Shown here: piece by piece, positions 35,121-47,255 of the stretch
Layout: every line of letters starts with the position of its first letter
How positions within the stretch are numbered: position 1 is the stretch's first letter
Source: Punica granatum
Lineage: Eukaryota; Streptophyta; Magnoliopsida; Myrtales; Lythraceae
Direction of reading: 5' to 3'
Assembly: GCF_007655135.1 (NCBI RefSeq)
Contig: NC_045127.1
Coordinates: 14,641,001 to 14,705,000 of the forward strand
DNA: 64,000 bases
Made by a program: the position numbers and the translations under genes
Notes under the pieces: model-generated
What the model saw: the letters and a program-made list of their open reading frames with translations, nothing else
The model's database searches: none
Told to the model about the DNA's origin: nothing

Positions 35121-36435
35121 GGGTAAATAACCAAAAAAAGCACGTACTATTTAAACATTCCCTAGTATAGCACGAACTTTAAAAATTTTCTAAGAAAACA
35201 CGAAATTTCAAAATTATTCTTAATCTAGCATGCCGTGTCCTTCCGTCCAAACAAAACCGTCAAATGCTGATGTGGCCGTTAACTTTTCTACACGTGACCG
35301 TTATCCTTCACGTAAAGGCGGTTAAGGCAATTGGCGGGCCCTCCCCCCTCCCCAATATCCTTTTCCCTTCAAAACCTGTTCCACTTTCCTTCCTTCCTTC
35401 CTTCCTTCCTTTTCTTTTCTTTTTCTTCCGGGACTAGTCGACCATTTTTTTCTTCGTTTCTTTTTCCTTTCTCTTCGGTTCTCTTCTCTGCTTTTTGCAC
35501 AGGTTGCTGGCTTGCTTCCCTGAGTCCAACCAGCTCCTCCCTGCAACTCTGTCCCAGTACCGAGCTGTCATGCCCATCATCTGCCTCTCCATCATCTTCA
35601 CGCAAACGTGCCGTCCCGTCACCTCCATCAACTTCATTTTTTTCTGGCCTGCCCCAGCTCTGCAACTGCGGGAGTTGCTTCCCTTCCCCTGCGGCTCTTC
35701 TTCGGTTACAGCAAAGCAACCCTCACTCTCTCTCTGGACGCCATCCTGCTACATCAGTCAACAGACAACCTTGCCTATTCCCTGCTCTGAACCGAATGAG
35801 ACCAGATCACAATCACCAACCTCTCTCTCGTTCTCTCTCTATCTCTTCCTCTCTGGACACCAGAAAACAGAGACATCTCCCATCACCTCTCGACCCTGAG
35901 CTTGACCATCAGCTCCTCTACATCATCAACATCAATCTCTACTGCTCTCTTCTTCTCCGACTTCCTCCTCCAACTCCCGGGTATTAGAAGACTCTCGGCT
36001 GGAACTCACGAGCTTACTTTTTCTCAGTCACGAGAACTCTCCTTCCCTCACTCTCAATGGCTTCTCCTGATCACTTTCTTTTCCTTTCAGACCACCATCT
36101 CTCGGATCATCCTCATCTCCTGCAATGAAGTTCATCAAATGATCCCCTCACCATCAGTACATGACCTTCACGGTCACTCCCTCTCCTGATATTCATTCCC
36201 ATTCTCATTTTTCCTCGGCTCAGACAAGAACTTAATGGCGTTTACGTGGAGGATAATGGCCATGTGTACAAAAGTTAACGGCCACGTCAGCATTCGACGG
36301 TTTTGTTTGGACAGAAGGAGACTGCATGCTAGATTAGGGAAAATTTTGAAACTTCGTGTTTTTTTAGAATATTTTTAAAGTTTGTGCTAGATTAGAGAAT
36401 GTTTGAATAGTATGTGTTTTTTTAGGTTATTTACC
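35121..36435. mobile_element. Mutator-like element with a 0.9 kb unrelated interior (Pack-MULE-like)
   Basis: Inverted arms at 35121-35330 and 36233-36435 begin GGGTAAATAACC and pair through cgtactatt-aaacattc, ccgtccaaacaaaaccgtc and gctgatgtggccgttaac. The flanks aatattattt (35111-35120) and aaaattattt (36436-36445) differ at one of ten positions, fitting a 9-10 bp Mutator duplication. The interior (about 35335-36230) is more GC- and CT-rich than its surroundings and has a 218-codon open frame starting MAGPPPSPISFSL on the plus strand, Ser/Pro/Phe-rich and not like a known protein. Mutator elements often carry captured host gene pieces; that this is one is inference. Confidence 0.65.
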
Positions 36436-37663
36436 AAAATTATTTTGAATTTCTAGCCCCTAATGTGAATTTTTCGGAGCCGTGGAAGACATCATGGCCT
36501 AGTGGGGTTCAGCATGTTGCTCAGGCAGCTACGGCCATGAACATTAAGTATGGAGCCCCTGCAAGTTGAAGGCTCGTTCTCGATCTTACAGGAAGACTGG
36601 TGTCACCATCAGAAGATCTCTCAATTTAAACTCCCCAGTATTATGGAGAAGCCTGCCATTTCCTGCTGCATTTGGTCCAGAGGATTCAACTACTGCTTCA
36701 ACAGTGAGTGAGGGGGATCTGGATGGAAGACTTCCAAGCCATATCTCTCTCCATTCGGGGGATCTAACAGCTTCTCTGACTACAGACTATGAAGTGCGCG
36801 ATATTAGTACTTCTTGCATTGAGCAGTTTGTCAATATGCATGAGGAAGAACATTTGTCTCTACAATCTCGTCTTAGTAGGATAGGAACTGAACAAAATTC
36901 AGCATAAGTACCTGACAACAAACCGGAAATGATCATATCAGACCTAATTTCAAGCTCTAATGGCCAGCTGAGCTTCAGAGATTACCACCACTGATGAGTC
37001 GTTTCCTGGTCCAACTTCGAGGTTGTATATCACCCCTGAAGAACATCGACTATACTTACCCACCCGTGTTCATCCACTCTGAGAACAATAACCCAAAAAC
37101 AACCAAAGACAAGACAATCAAGTCGAGTAGGAGACGCTCCCTATATAAGATCATTCTCCCACTTACTCGGGAAAGACGATTTCAGGGGTATTCAAAAGTT
37201 CACTCGTCTCATGCGTCAGTGGACTGTGGTCGTTGAAAAATCCAAAAATCATTATTCAAGAAATGAACTGCTTGAGATTAAGATCGAATTAGACTTGAAA
37301 GAGCAAAGTTCCTTCCAAACGAGAACAAACTTGATGTTGGTGCTCTGCTGATTGTCTTATACATTTCCATATAATTCTCATCTTCGGGGACTGGCGCTTC
37401 TGAAATATGTACAGATTAATTTGTTTCCTCTGATCATCTTAAAACCAAATCGAACATAACATCTCAAGCATTTCAAGATCAACAAAAGAAACCACAAGTG
37501 CCCCACAGAATCATGTAGTTGCTTCTTTCTTATCCACCAAATTCTCTGTTGTGTAGATTAGACACGCCTGTTACCATATGCAGGTTTGATGAATGACCTC
37601 TTCTTCTCTCGGGTTAAGAAGTTGCTAGTTGAGTCGCCGAATGATATGATAGGGACCTTGAGC
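36436..37663 (+). other. Coding-like but broken stretch, unrecognised
   Basis: From 36470 the plus strand reads EPWKTSWPSGVQHVAQAATA before a stop. A second frame (36566-36907, 113 codons) reads RSRSYRKTGVTIRRSLNLNS, then SEGDLDGRLPSHISLHSGDL, and ends GTEQNSA. The composition looks protein-like, but frames change and stops intervene. It may be a decayed gene next to the Mutator-like element. I do not recognise the family. The right part overlaps the 3' flank of the universal-stress-protein-like gene. Confidence 0.3.
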
Positions 37664-38540
37664 CTAGGCGAGGAGCCAGAAGTTCCTGAAGGTCTTGGTG
37701 TTCAGCAGGTACCCCGCGTTTTGACCTTTTCTCTGTACAGCGACGCAAGCACAGCTACAGTTCTCGATCAGATATTCTGCCGTGTCCGCCACTCTCACCC
37801 CTCTCAGTGAACTTCCTTGCCGCTTCGATCTGTTTCCACATACCAAACAGGATGTAAAGTCATATATGTTCAACTTCAGTTTATGTAACCGTTACGATAT
37901 CCAAGCAATTGTCTACACAAACATCGATTCACGGTTTTCGGGATTCATATATATATATTTTTTCCTGAAATCACTTTTTAGCAAATAATCTTACAGATGA
38001 AATAAATTGAGTGTTAAAACAAAAATAAAATAAATGTCAAAATAATTTTTAAGGAAAGGAAAACAAATTTCACCCTAATATTGCTGTTGAAAGGCTCCTC
38101 CTCTGCCCAATGATGAGGACATCAACGCCATGCAACTTGCTCTGTAAAAGTATCATGGAAGCCTTATCCCTCCCTCCTTCCATCTCCACCCTCTCCGTTC
38201 TCACCCGCACGCTTGGCTGAGCCGCCTTGCACACTCGCCTCGTCTCCTCGAGAAAGTCCCCCTCCACGCCATGGTAAGAGAAGGTGAAGGAGCCGCTTGT
38301 GCTCCCGGTCCCACCACCTGCAGGGAAAGCAATGACGCCGGACTGCCTGAACAGGGTCGAGAGAGTGTTCCTCCACGAGTTCGGGCTGTCCACGTAGAGG
38401 AGGATGAGCTCGTCGCGCTCAACTACCCCATGACAGAGGGCATACTGGAGGGCGCCTGCAGCCTCCCTGGTCGGCTCCACCACCACCATGACCCTCCGGG
38501 GAGCAGGCAACGTTGGGTTTCCGTTCCTACCACATTCCAT
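37664..38540 (-). CDS. Universal stress protein-like (adenine nucleotide alpha hydrolase fold) protein
   Basis: Two exons, 38540-38074 and 37829-37664, with an intron of 244 bp (donor GG|GTGAAA, acceptor AAACAG|AT). The join restores one frame and gives about 210 residues. The N-terminal half reads RRVMVVVEPTREAAGALQYAL and ERDELILLYVDSP, the first beta-alpha unit of USP domains. The middle carries VDVLIIGQRRSLSTAILG. Exon 2 gives ADTAEYLIENCSCACVAVQ...YLLNTKTFRNFWLLA, a conserved plant C-terminus. The canonical G-2x-G-9x-G(S/T) ATP-binding motif is not obvious. Plant members are soluble proteins linked to stress responses, with unclear biochemistry. The next gene on the same strand is the folate transporter about 1.1 kb upstream. 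Confidence 0.85.
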
Positions 38541-39613
38541 GGCGCAGAGGCAGCGGCCGTGGTGCCTCTACCTCCTCCTCCTCGTCCTGTGGATGTTCCT
38601 CGGCCTCTCCTCCTCCTCCTTCTACCTTGGACCGTCAACGGCAGCCCAATAGGGAAAAAAAACGCCCCAACCGCCCAAACAGAATCTACGAGTCTGTTTT
38701 GGGAAATTAGAGGAAGTGACACGTCATCTGACGCTGTCATTTTCCTTTTGTTGTTTGTGTCGATAAATGATCGATGCTTCCCTGACTGGACCGTACGAGA
38801 TGACAACAGAAACATTAAGAAGTTTCACGGTTTTGTTTTGTTTAAGGATTCAATCCAGTAATTATTTGTCTGGTTCTTTGCCTAAATTTGGTTGTTCTAG
38901 TTCTATTCCCTTGATTTTCTCAACACCCTAGAGAAAAATTTAGCGCCATAAAATTAAACGTTAAATATTATGGATTTTCATTTCAGAGCTGTGATATCGC
39001 AATAAAATATGATTTAGTTTGAAAGAATTATACAGACCATGATCAACGGCCAAAAGAAAACGAACCGAACCATAACTACTCTTAGGCTGGAGCAGCTAGC
39101 ATCCCAGAGATATATCTCTGTTCCATAGGACTTGAGATTCAATGATTCATCATGTGGCTTCCTAGTTGAAGAAGTTGAATCCGCACCGTTGGCTTTCCAC
39201 ACTAGTCTCAACTCTCAACCAGTACTACTCGGATTCAAGTCAGAACCTGCTTAATATCCACACGCGCATGATCTGATTTCCGAAAGAATAGCTGATCATA
39301 TGTAAGAGACGGATGTTTCTTTTCCTCTAGCAGAATGTAGACCAGTAGCTAGGAAACAGTTGCCTTTGAGGCAAAATCTGTTCCAAGAACAGGATGTCCT
39401 GCATGCCACTTCAACTCGGAGGGAACCTGCATTACAATTTCTAACGGAGTATTTCCATGTCCATCTGTCTTGGTGGAATTAGTAGCGCAGAGTTCACTGA
39501 ACTGTGACTTAGAATGGCGTCTTTAATCCTCACCAACTTTTGGATCCAGATACTATGCAGGAGACATCTTGACAAAAGCTGCGGTTGTATGCGGAACTAT
39601 GTCACTGTCAAAT
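38541..39613. other. Intergenic region between the two minus-strand genes
   Basis: Holds the 5' flank of the USP-like gene (a CT/GA-rich part at about 38560-38640) and, further right, the likely 3'UTR of the folate transporter (39300-39613). Long frames overlapping the USP gene on the other strand are shadows. Confidence 0.6.
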
Positions 39614-41799
39614 TTACCTTTGCAATGTTTCGGACTCTCTCTCACGTCGATAAGCATAAAGCAACCTCAACACCACCCTCCCGATCCTCTTATTCCTCCG
39701 ACTCCTCTTGCTTCTACCCCTCTTCTTCTCCTTCTCCACAATAGGTGGTGATGCAGGAACCCTGTCAATCCACCTCAGAGGCAGCATAGCAGCAACAAAC
39801 TGAACAAGAATTCCCCCAGCTAGGCTTGAGAAGTCACCCGATGTTATCCCGATTAAGGAAGCCAACCCTACACCAAAAAATCCACTAACTATTGATGATA
39901 AACATAGTGCCGATGCTAAAAAGGACATGAGAGATCCCTCGCAACCCCTCGGGCACAAGTTCGCGAATAGCACAATGAAGGGCAGAAGCTTAAACTGCGC
40001 AATTGCCTCTGCTAAGCTCGAGAAGCAGAGGACAAAGATCTCATTTGGGATTCCTATTCTGAGGTTAATCTGTTTCACAAGGACGAGGTCCAGAAGAAGA
40101 GAGAAAGCATAAAGGGCCTGAGTACAACCAATCAACTTCCTCATTGTGACACTCTTCCAGAACCTATCGAAGAGAAACGATGCTGAAAGTGCAACCAATT
40201 GGCCAACAACCCTGGACATTCCAAGAACTGCAGGGTCCAGATGAAGGCACTGGGTTTGATAGCAGAAGATGGAACCTGACAAAAGTGGGACCATAGCGAT
40301 GGAAGACACAACCCAAACAAGGGAACTTGAGATGGTCTCTTCTTGAATTGCCCTCCGAAGATTGGACATTTGGCTCCCCATAATGCCCAAGATAGAAGAA
40401 CTCTGTCTGTCGTCGTAATGGGAGGTCTGCGCTTGTATTCCGAGAGCTTCCTCTTTAATTGCCATAGAAATAGCAAGCTGGAAAATCAGTAGGATCGAGA
40501 ATACAAAGAACATGGTCTTGGAAGCTGCAGTGGGCCAGAAATATCCACCAAGGAAGTTCCCAAGTATGCCCCCGACAGCCGAGGCCATGAAAGCATAAGA
40601 CTGGAGACCATTTGCTCTGTGTCTCTGACCGTACTCAGCTACGAGAGCATCCATTGCCACCTCCGTGATGGAGGCTCCAAGATTACTCAGAAGGACACAG
40701 GCCATGAGGTTTGGAAGAGCTTCCCGAGCTGATGGGATCAATGCCAGTGGGCCCCACGACAGAACCTGCAAGAGGACTGTAAAATCCATGCCTTCATAAG
40801 CTACACTTTGATTCTATGAAACGGAAAGGGGAACCTAATAATTAATACTGAGGCTCATTGGTTAACCAACCACGCACTTCATGTCAAGAAAACTTATCCA
40901 CTAAGCAACAGGAAGCTAAATTCGTTGCTTCATGAAGCAAGTGATCAACAAAAAGCAAAAAGATATAGCAAACAAGTCCATCTGATTCCTCAGCTCAATC
41001 TACTCAAGAAAAACCAAAACTTTACTGCATCCACAAACAAATCAAGTATCCTACCCAATAAAGAACAGATTAATCCGACTTGACAATTTTTCTACCGTGG
41101 CAGACATATAATGAGAGAGAAGGCATACAATCTCAGTCCAACTGACTAAACCAATCCAACTCCGATGCAGGAACAGAAGCAAATAGAATTGACATAAATG
41201 GGCATACAAGAAGGACGAATATCACGCCGAGAGATAGTTCTTTTCGACAAACTAATGAGGGTATGGATCAACAGAGCTTCCGGCCAACATCACTGAAACA
41301 GCCATAAGAAAGAGCGTCAATTACAGCAGTAACCGAGACGACTCACCTCCGATGGAAATATAAGGCAACCTATGAGCACCATTAATGTAAAAAGCATCGG
41401 ATAGGATGCCGTATAGCGGCTTCGCCACCATTGGAAGGTTCCCAGAGTTCTGAACAAGCTGCAGAGCAGAAGGGTGGAGACTGAGGTTGTGGGCCATGTG
41501 GAAATTCAGAGCCAACCACGGGAAGCACCTGAACCCCTGAACCCAGTACCCGAAACCACACAAAACCGACATCTTTCCGGCACCCACCTGGGAAAGGCCC
41601 TTCCTTTCCTCGAACCCGCCTCTGCTCTTGCCATTCTTGGACAGGAATTTCAGCTCCTTGGAGCTGCAGCTCAGTGCAAGCTCGCCTTTGGGGCTCCTGT
41701 GGATTCTGCACAGGAGGGTGTCGTTTCCCGGCTCTTAGGGACGGGGACTGAGAAGGGACTCAACAACCGCGTTTCAGGGGAAAGAGCAGAGAGTGACAT
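39614..41799 (-). CDS. Folate-biopterin transporter (BT1/FBT family), probably chloroplastic
   Basis: Two exons, 41799-41347 and 40776-39614, joined at SIGG|AG..TTTTACAG to read ISIGVLLQVLSWGPLAL. The family is a polytopic membrane carrier that moves folates and pterins; the best-studied plant member sits in the chloroplast envelope. Signatures: GFGYWVQGFRCFPWLALNF, MVAKPLYGILSDAFYI and NGAHRLPYISIG in exon 1; SNLGASITEVAMDALVAEYG, GLQSYAFMASAVGGILGNFL and CPRGCEGSLMSFLASALCLS in exon 2. Multiple hydrophobic segments are visible. The length of about 538 residues fits the family. An N-terminal Ser/Pro-rich segment from the ATG at 41797-41799 (MSLSALSPETRLLSPFS) looks like a transit peptide. 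It is one base out of frame with the rest, so the break must lie between 41674 and 41734. Without it, the first in-frame ATG is at 41570-41572. Confidence 0.9.
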
Positions 41800-43004
41800 T
41801 GCCTTTGAGTTGATGAAATCTCAGCAGACCACAGTCAATGGTCACAGGCAGGACGAGGTTGTTGGGAGACAGAGGAGCCTCCTTAATATTGCGAAGGTTG
41901 CAGCAGATCAAGCAGAGGAGAGGAGGCATCTAGAAGAGTGTATTGGAGGGTTTTCCGGGTTGGGGAGAGCGCAAGAGGATTCTAGCATAAATACAGGTCT
42001 GTGTATGTATAGATAAATATAATTGTGTATAAAAGGTCCGAGGCTGTCTCATCTCACGGGATGGTTTGGCGGCCGTTTCAATTGTTTATTGATTCGGCGG
42101 GGCCCTGTCTTGTCCTTCAATGGCGAGACTTACGTCCGATGGCGACTCCTCTCTCCCAGTTTCGCCGATAGCACGAAGCCTTTCCCTGTCGCAACCAGTC
42201 TACCGCTCTCCCCACTTGAAGTGTAAAAATATAAAGAAATAGGGATATATATGGTGATGGATTCAATTAATAAAGCTCACAAAATATTATGTAAATATTA
42301 CATCTTATCATGACATATTAGAATTTAAAGTTAAACGAAGAAAATTCATACCGAGGATTTTACTCCTTAGTGAATCGACGGACTGGATAAATTTGCACAC
42401 TAAAAAAAAAAAGAACATGAAATCTAGATTAAAAATTCTTAAAAAGGAATATTTAAGAACCTTAATTTTACGATTGTTTTATTTAAGAATATTTAAGAAC
42501 CTTAAAATGCATTATGTACACTGTAATATTAAGAATATTCAAAAACAACTTTGTAAATGACACATTAAGCCAAAAATTAAATAGAACAAAAAACTCATAA
42601 TTTATTAAATAATATTATAAAAGTAAAATTAAAAAATCGATATTTATCATTTGAAAATTAAAAAAACAAAAGTATTGTATGCAAAGAAATGTGAAATATT
42701 ATTAGAAAATTGAAAACTGCTTTTGTAAATAACCCATTTATTAAAAAACAATCATAAATAATATTATAGAAACTAAAAAAGAATTAGAAACTTAATATTT
42801 CATATGTAGTCTTATTTAAAAAGTCAAACTATATTATGTTAAAAATGCATTATTATTTTTTAAATATGCTATTACTAACAAAATATCATTGGAAAATCAA
42901 AAAAGATAATATCTTTTGTTTATATCTTATTGAATATTAATAATTAAAGATTATAAAATTTGTAATTCATATTATATCTTTTATTTTCTCGCTATTAATT
43001 CTTT
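41800..43004. other. Upstream flank of the folate transporter, then AT-rich DNA
   Basis: The first 400 bp probably contain the promoter and 5'UTR of the transporter; no specific box could be assigned. From 42240 on the sequence is almost entirely A/T with no gene seen. Plus-strand frames over 41474-42226 are shadows of the transporter or non-coding. Confidence 0.5.
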
Positions 43005-44155
43005 GGAAAATGTGTTCATTTTGTCCTCTAAATTTAGTTGTTTTTTCTATTTTAGTCCTTTTTCTACTTTTTTTCATCGTTTACATCCTACAATTTTGGA
43101 TGTTTTCCTATTACAATCCTTTTCCTTTTTCTTGGTTTATTTCCATCCAATTCTTTTGCTTACTTTTCTATTTTTTTCCTTTTATCAAATTTTTTATTGG
43201 AGAAATTTTTAATTTGGTCCTTAACCTTTTGTAGTTTTCTTTTTAAACTTATTATTTTTTAGTTCATCTTTTTCTTAATATTAGACGTTTTATTCTTATA
43301 ATTCTACTACTTAATTTTCCATAATAATGCTCACACAACATTTTAGAAATAGAATATTTTTTAATTTTTTAAAAAATTAAATAATAAAAGCAAAATCATG
43401 AACCTATTTGAGTTAATGAGAGGGAGCAAGCGTTTAGGATGTAGGCAATCTCGGCAATGTTAGTTTGGGTTGAAACCATCAGTACCCGAATTTGCAAGCA
43501 AAGAAAGGGAAAAATATAGAAAAATAGAGGCAATTGTACCTCAATAGCCACCAATCATGCTTGTGATGCAAATGAATGATGTCGTAAAGTACAATAATGG
43601 TTGTGATTGCAAAGAGAAACATTGATATATCAATAGGACTATGGTGACCTCTCCTAGGATGGTGGTGCTCGGCGTCATCCTCTACCATCGCCTCTCTCCT
43701 TCTCAAGTTATCATCCTTCGTTTAACGACCAGCACCACCCCAGTTGAGGTTACTTATCCCTCAACTTCGAGTAGATTCATATACTTCATGTTATTATTTT
43801 AATTTATTATTTATTTTTTAATTTTAAAAAGTAATTATTTTTGGTGGACTAAAAGAATGCAATAGTAATTTTGTTTGCAAGATATATCATGTTTGTAAGA
43901 AGTTTAATGTTGAGGTAATATTTGACGAACAAAAAAGAATTAGGACAAAAGGAATAGTAAAAAAAGATTGAGGACCAAATTTACATTTTTTCTTAACCAA
44001 AAAAAGTCAAAGGTATTGGATTAAATCGAACAAAAAAAAAGGAAAATGATTGAAATAAAAATGCATTCAAAGGTATAGAATGTAAATGATAAAAAAATAG
44101 AAAAGGAACTAAAACAAAAAGTAACCAAACTTATAGGACCAAATGTATAGTTTTC
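43005..44155. mobile_element. Long-TIR element, family A, copy 1 (partner at 57533-58720)
   Basis: Ends: ggaaaatgtgttcattttgtcc and, inverted, (a)gaaaactatacatttggtcc. Long diverged arms contain tattttagtcc and atcgtttacatcc on the left and their inverted counterparts on the right. The interior shares long stretches with copy 2: atgaacctac/att-gagttaatgagaggga, ctcaatagccaccaatcatg and cctatggtgacctctcc. No recognisable transposase. The superfamily is not certain because the target duplication is unclear. Confidence 0.6.
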
Positions 44156-44444
44156 TTTTTAACTTTAAGTTATTTCACATAAAAGAAGTTATTATTTTGT
44201 ATCTAATTTTTGTCAATAATCGTATTTTAAAAATAGTGAGGGGTAGCATCCATAAAAAGAATAGAGGGGTAGTTTTGGAATTTGAGCAAAGACATAAAGG
44301 TATTTATGGTAGTGAAATATTGAGAGAGGGGTAGTTTTTGAATTTGAAAAGAGATGCAAGAGCATTTATAAAAATGAAATGTGGATAAACAATAAAAGTG
44401 AAATAAGAGTAAATAAAAATGTGAGCTCCACACTTTTATATCAG

Positions 44445-44486
<42 letters not shown>

Positions 44487-45419
44487 CTTTAATGAATTTG
44501 CACTACCGGGAAAAAAAAAGAAGAAGAGTTTGTAACTGAAAAAAATTTCTTTAGAGAATTAGAAGGTCCAGGATGCTGGGATGAGTGCGGGAACCGTTTC
44601 CCACCGTCAATTTTCTCTGAAAGTTTCTTTAATTTCTTTTGGAGCAACATGTTATAAAGGAAAGCTTACCGAAAAAAAAAATGTTATAACGGAAAGGGCA
44701 ATAAAAGGCAACCATGCATTTCCCACCGTCAATTTTTCTAAAATATTGCTAATTTTTTTGGGGTCTGAAAAGACAAAAAGCATGGGTAAATGTATTCATG
44801 ATTCGATAATCTGAAATTTTGCAGTACAAACACAGACGACTGAATATTATTGCATGATTACTGGCATTGAAAAGAATTGAGTCCGAAATTTCGTAGCAAC
44901 CTCATTGCTTAAATATTTGTCTCTGCAGAGAATTGATTCTCACACTTTTTCGACCTGAAATTTTGCTGTACAAATACTGACGGGGACTGAATATAAAAAT
45001 TGCTTGATTATCTGGTGTTGAAAAGAGTATTAGAGTTCTAAAATTTTACGATTTTGAAAAGAATCAAGCTAGAAAAAATGCTAAAATTTTGTAGCACAAG
45101 TTTTAATGAGGATCGAGTATGAAATTGCCAGACTATTGGATCTGAATTTTCTTAACTCGTCTAATACTTTTAAATTTCGATTTATGTTTTGGTACGTCTT
45201 TATTTCTAACTGTTCCCCATCAGATTTTATAATTCTTCTTTTCTTGATTGATGAGGAAAAGGTTGAAGAAGAGCAAAATGAATGAAGAAAGACGCGCACT
45301 AAGTTGATGGAGGAGATGGCCCCGATTAAAGGATAAACACGTGATTGCGCCGTTAGTGATAAATTATATTATCTTATGGTACTGCACCATGGGTGATCGA
45401 GCAAAGAGAAATTCTTTTT
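44156..45419. other. Intergenic stretch with degenerate tandem repeat
   Basis: Contains (AT)n/(GT)n at 44447-44486 and about 70-80 bp degenerate units starting at 44811, 44955 and 45081 (ctgaaattttg-gtacaaa... ctgaatat...ga-t-ctgg...tgaaaaga). A direct repeat tttcccaccgtcaattttt occurs near 44597 and 44727. No gene seen. Confidence 0.5.
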
Positions 45420-45689
45420 TCTGAATAATTCATATCATTAATGGTTAATACGAAGTCACAATTACATTGTTACCCAGGTTCGGATATTCTTGGAAAAATA
45501 TAAAGTGAGTTAAAATTTGACACTGAGCCAAATTGGCCTAGGTCATGAGCTAGGGTATTATCCGACATGGGAATGCATGAACATACCTAGTCCATAAAGC
45601 AGCTAAGGTAGAAATAATATCCGTGACTATGCTCATAATCTCCCACGGTAAGGTTTGTGGGTGCAAAACAATATCTACTAACATTAGGG

Positions 45690-45960
45690 CATCACAATTC
45701 ACAACATAACCAAATCTTGGTGAATCCTCTTTCTGCAGCTATTGAGAGTGCAAGGTGTGTCGCTTGGGCCTCTACTTGGAGTGGTGTGTCCTCGTGGGAG
45801 ATCTTGAACCACGAAAGTGTTGGAGGACACCGCGGATGTTGTAGAACTCCTAAAAGGAAAGAGGTGTTGTTATTCCAGGACGCATCCGTGCCGATGATGC
45901 TCCAATTAGGCCCTGTGGATTGTTGGATTGATTCAAGCTGCAGGGGCGGTGTGGATGAGT
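45690..45960 (-). pseudogene. LINE RNase H domain
   Basis: The minus-strand reading SIIGTDASWNNN...PLQVEAQATHLALSIAAERGFTKIWL has the Asp and Glu of the RNase H active site (TDAS and EAQA). This domain is typical of plant L1 elements. The frame ends in a stop before the last conserved Asp. Confidence 0.7.
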
Positions 45961-47255
45961 TTCCTTCTTAGTTTCCTGCGTTTTGTCCTCTTCTGACGTG
46001 CTCCCTATAACAGCTTTTGATTCTCTTGATGGTTTGGTGGAGATCTCCTGGTTTCCCTACATGTAAGATATCATTACGTGAGTTCCATAACTGATAAATA
46101 ATGATTGCTACATATAAAGAAAATTTAGCATTTATCCTTAATATTTGCTATTAGTGAGTGTGGTGGGCAGGCAACAAAATTAATCAAGTCTTTAACAGGA
46201 GTATTCGGTAAAGCACTTGACTGAACCAAGGGAGACATTCACTAGTGATTCTCTAAAGATGAAGTTTGAACCGTTCATGGATTTTCAAATTCCATATGGA
46301 TTTCCATGCAATTTGTTTATTATTATGGAATCTATGCTTTTGATCTGCTAGGTAGAAGGATTTGACCTAGTGCTTCCCTGACGATTTCGGAGTCCATACT
46401 GCTGCATCTTTATTGTCTTCTTGGGCCAGGTGGATTTTGAGAATATTTTCCTCGGTATCTTGCTCAAAGAGATTAGTGAGTAATGGAATGTTCCATCTTT
46501 TTGGATGGAATAACATTAGACCACGTACCTTAAGCTCCGAATTTGAGATTACATTTAAATTGGGGGAGGGCTTTCGATCATGCATACTTAGGATCCATGG
46601 GTCGAGCCATGCTGAAATGGATGCACCGTTACCTACAGATAAGCATGTATATACCTTAATGGTATCCTTAACACTACTGGAGATATTGGCGAAGGAGAAC
46701 TGTGATTGTAGAGCTTAGGAAGTTTCCATATTTAGCCTTTATAGCCATGCCAGCAAGGCTATTGTTTGCTTTTGTTAGTGCCCAAGCTGTTTTAGAGAAC
46801 ATGACCTTTGTTTGAGTCTTCTGCTCTTCTGAAGCCTAGTCCTCCCTCTGATTTTGGTTGCAAATGGACTCTCAATTCTTTGGTGCATAGGAGCTTCCTT
46901 CTTCCTTTGTTGTGCCCCACCTGAATTTTCCGGTCACTTTGTTTATGTTGCTTAGTGTGGATTTCGGTAACCAAAAGAGTGACATGGTGTAGATTGGGGT
47001 ATTATTGATAACTGAATTGATCAGAGTAGCTCTACCCGCCTAGGAGAGTGTTTTTGCTTGCCACGATGCCAGCTTGCCTTTTATTTTGTTATTGAGGAAT
47101 TGGAATGATTCATTTCTTTTCCTTTTGATGAACAGTGGATTTCCTAAGTATTTGGCATCTTCCTTTAGTTTCCTCATCCCAAGGATGACTTTTGTAGTTC
47201 TCCCGGTGTTTGTCGATGTATTCTTAGAGAAAAAGAAGCCTAATGAGCAATTAAC

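Noticed and set aside
38271..38861. 196-codon plus-strand frame
   Set aside because: It is antisense to the USP-like gene, and its composition is that of a shadow frame.
41474..42016. 180-codon plus-strand frame
   Set aside because: It is antisense to exon 1 of the folate transporter and has no recognisable domain.
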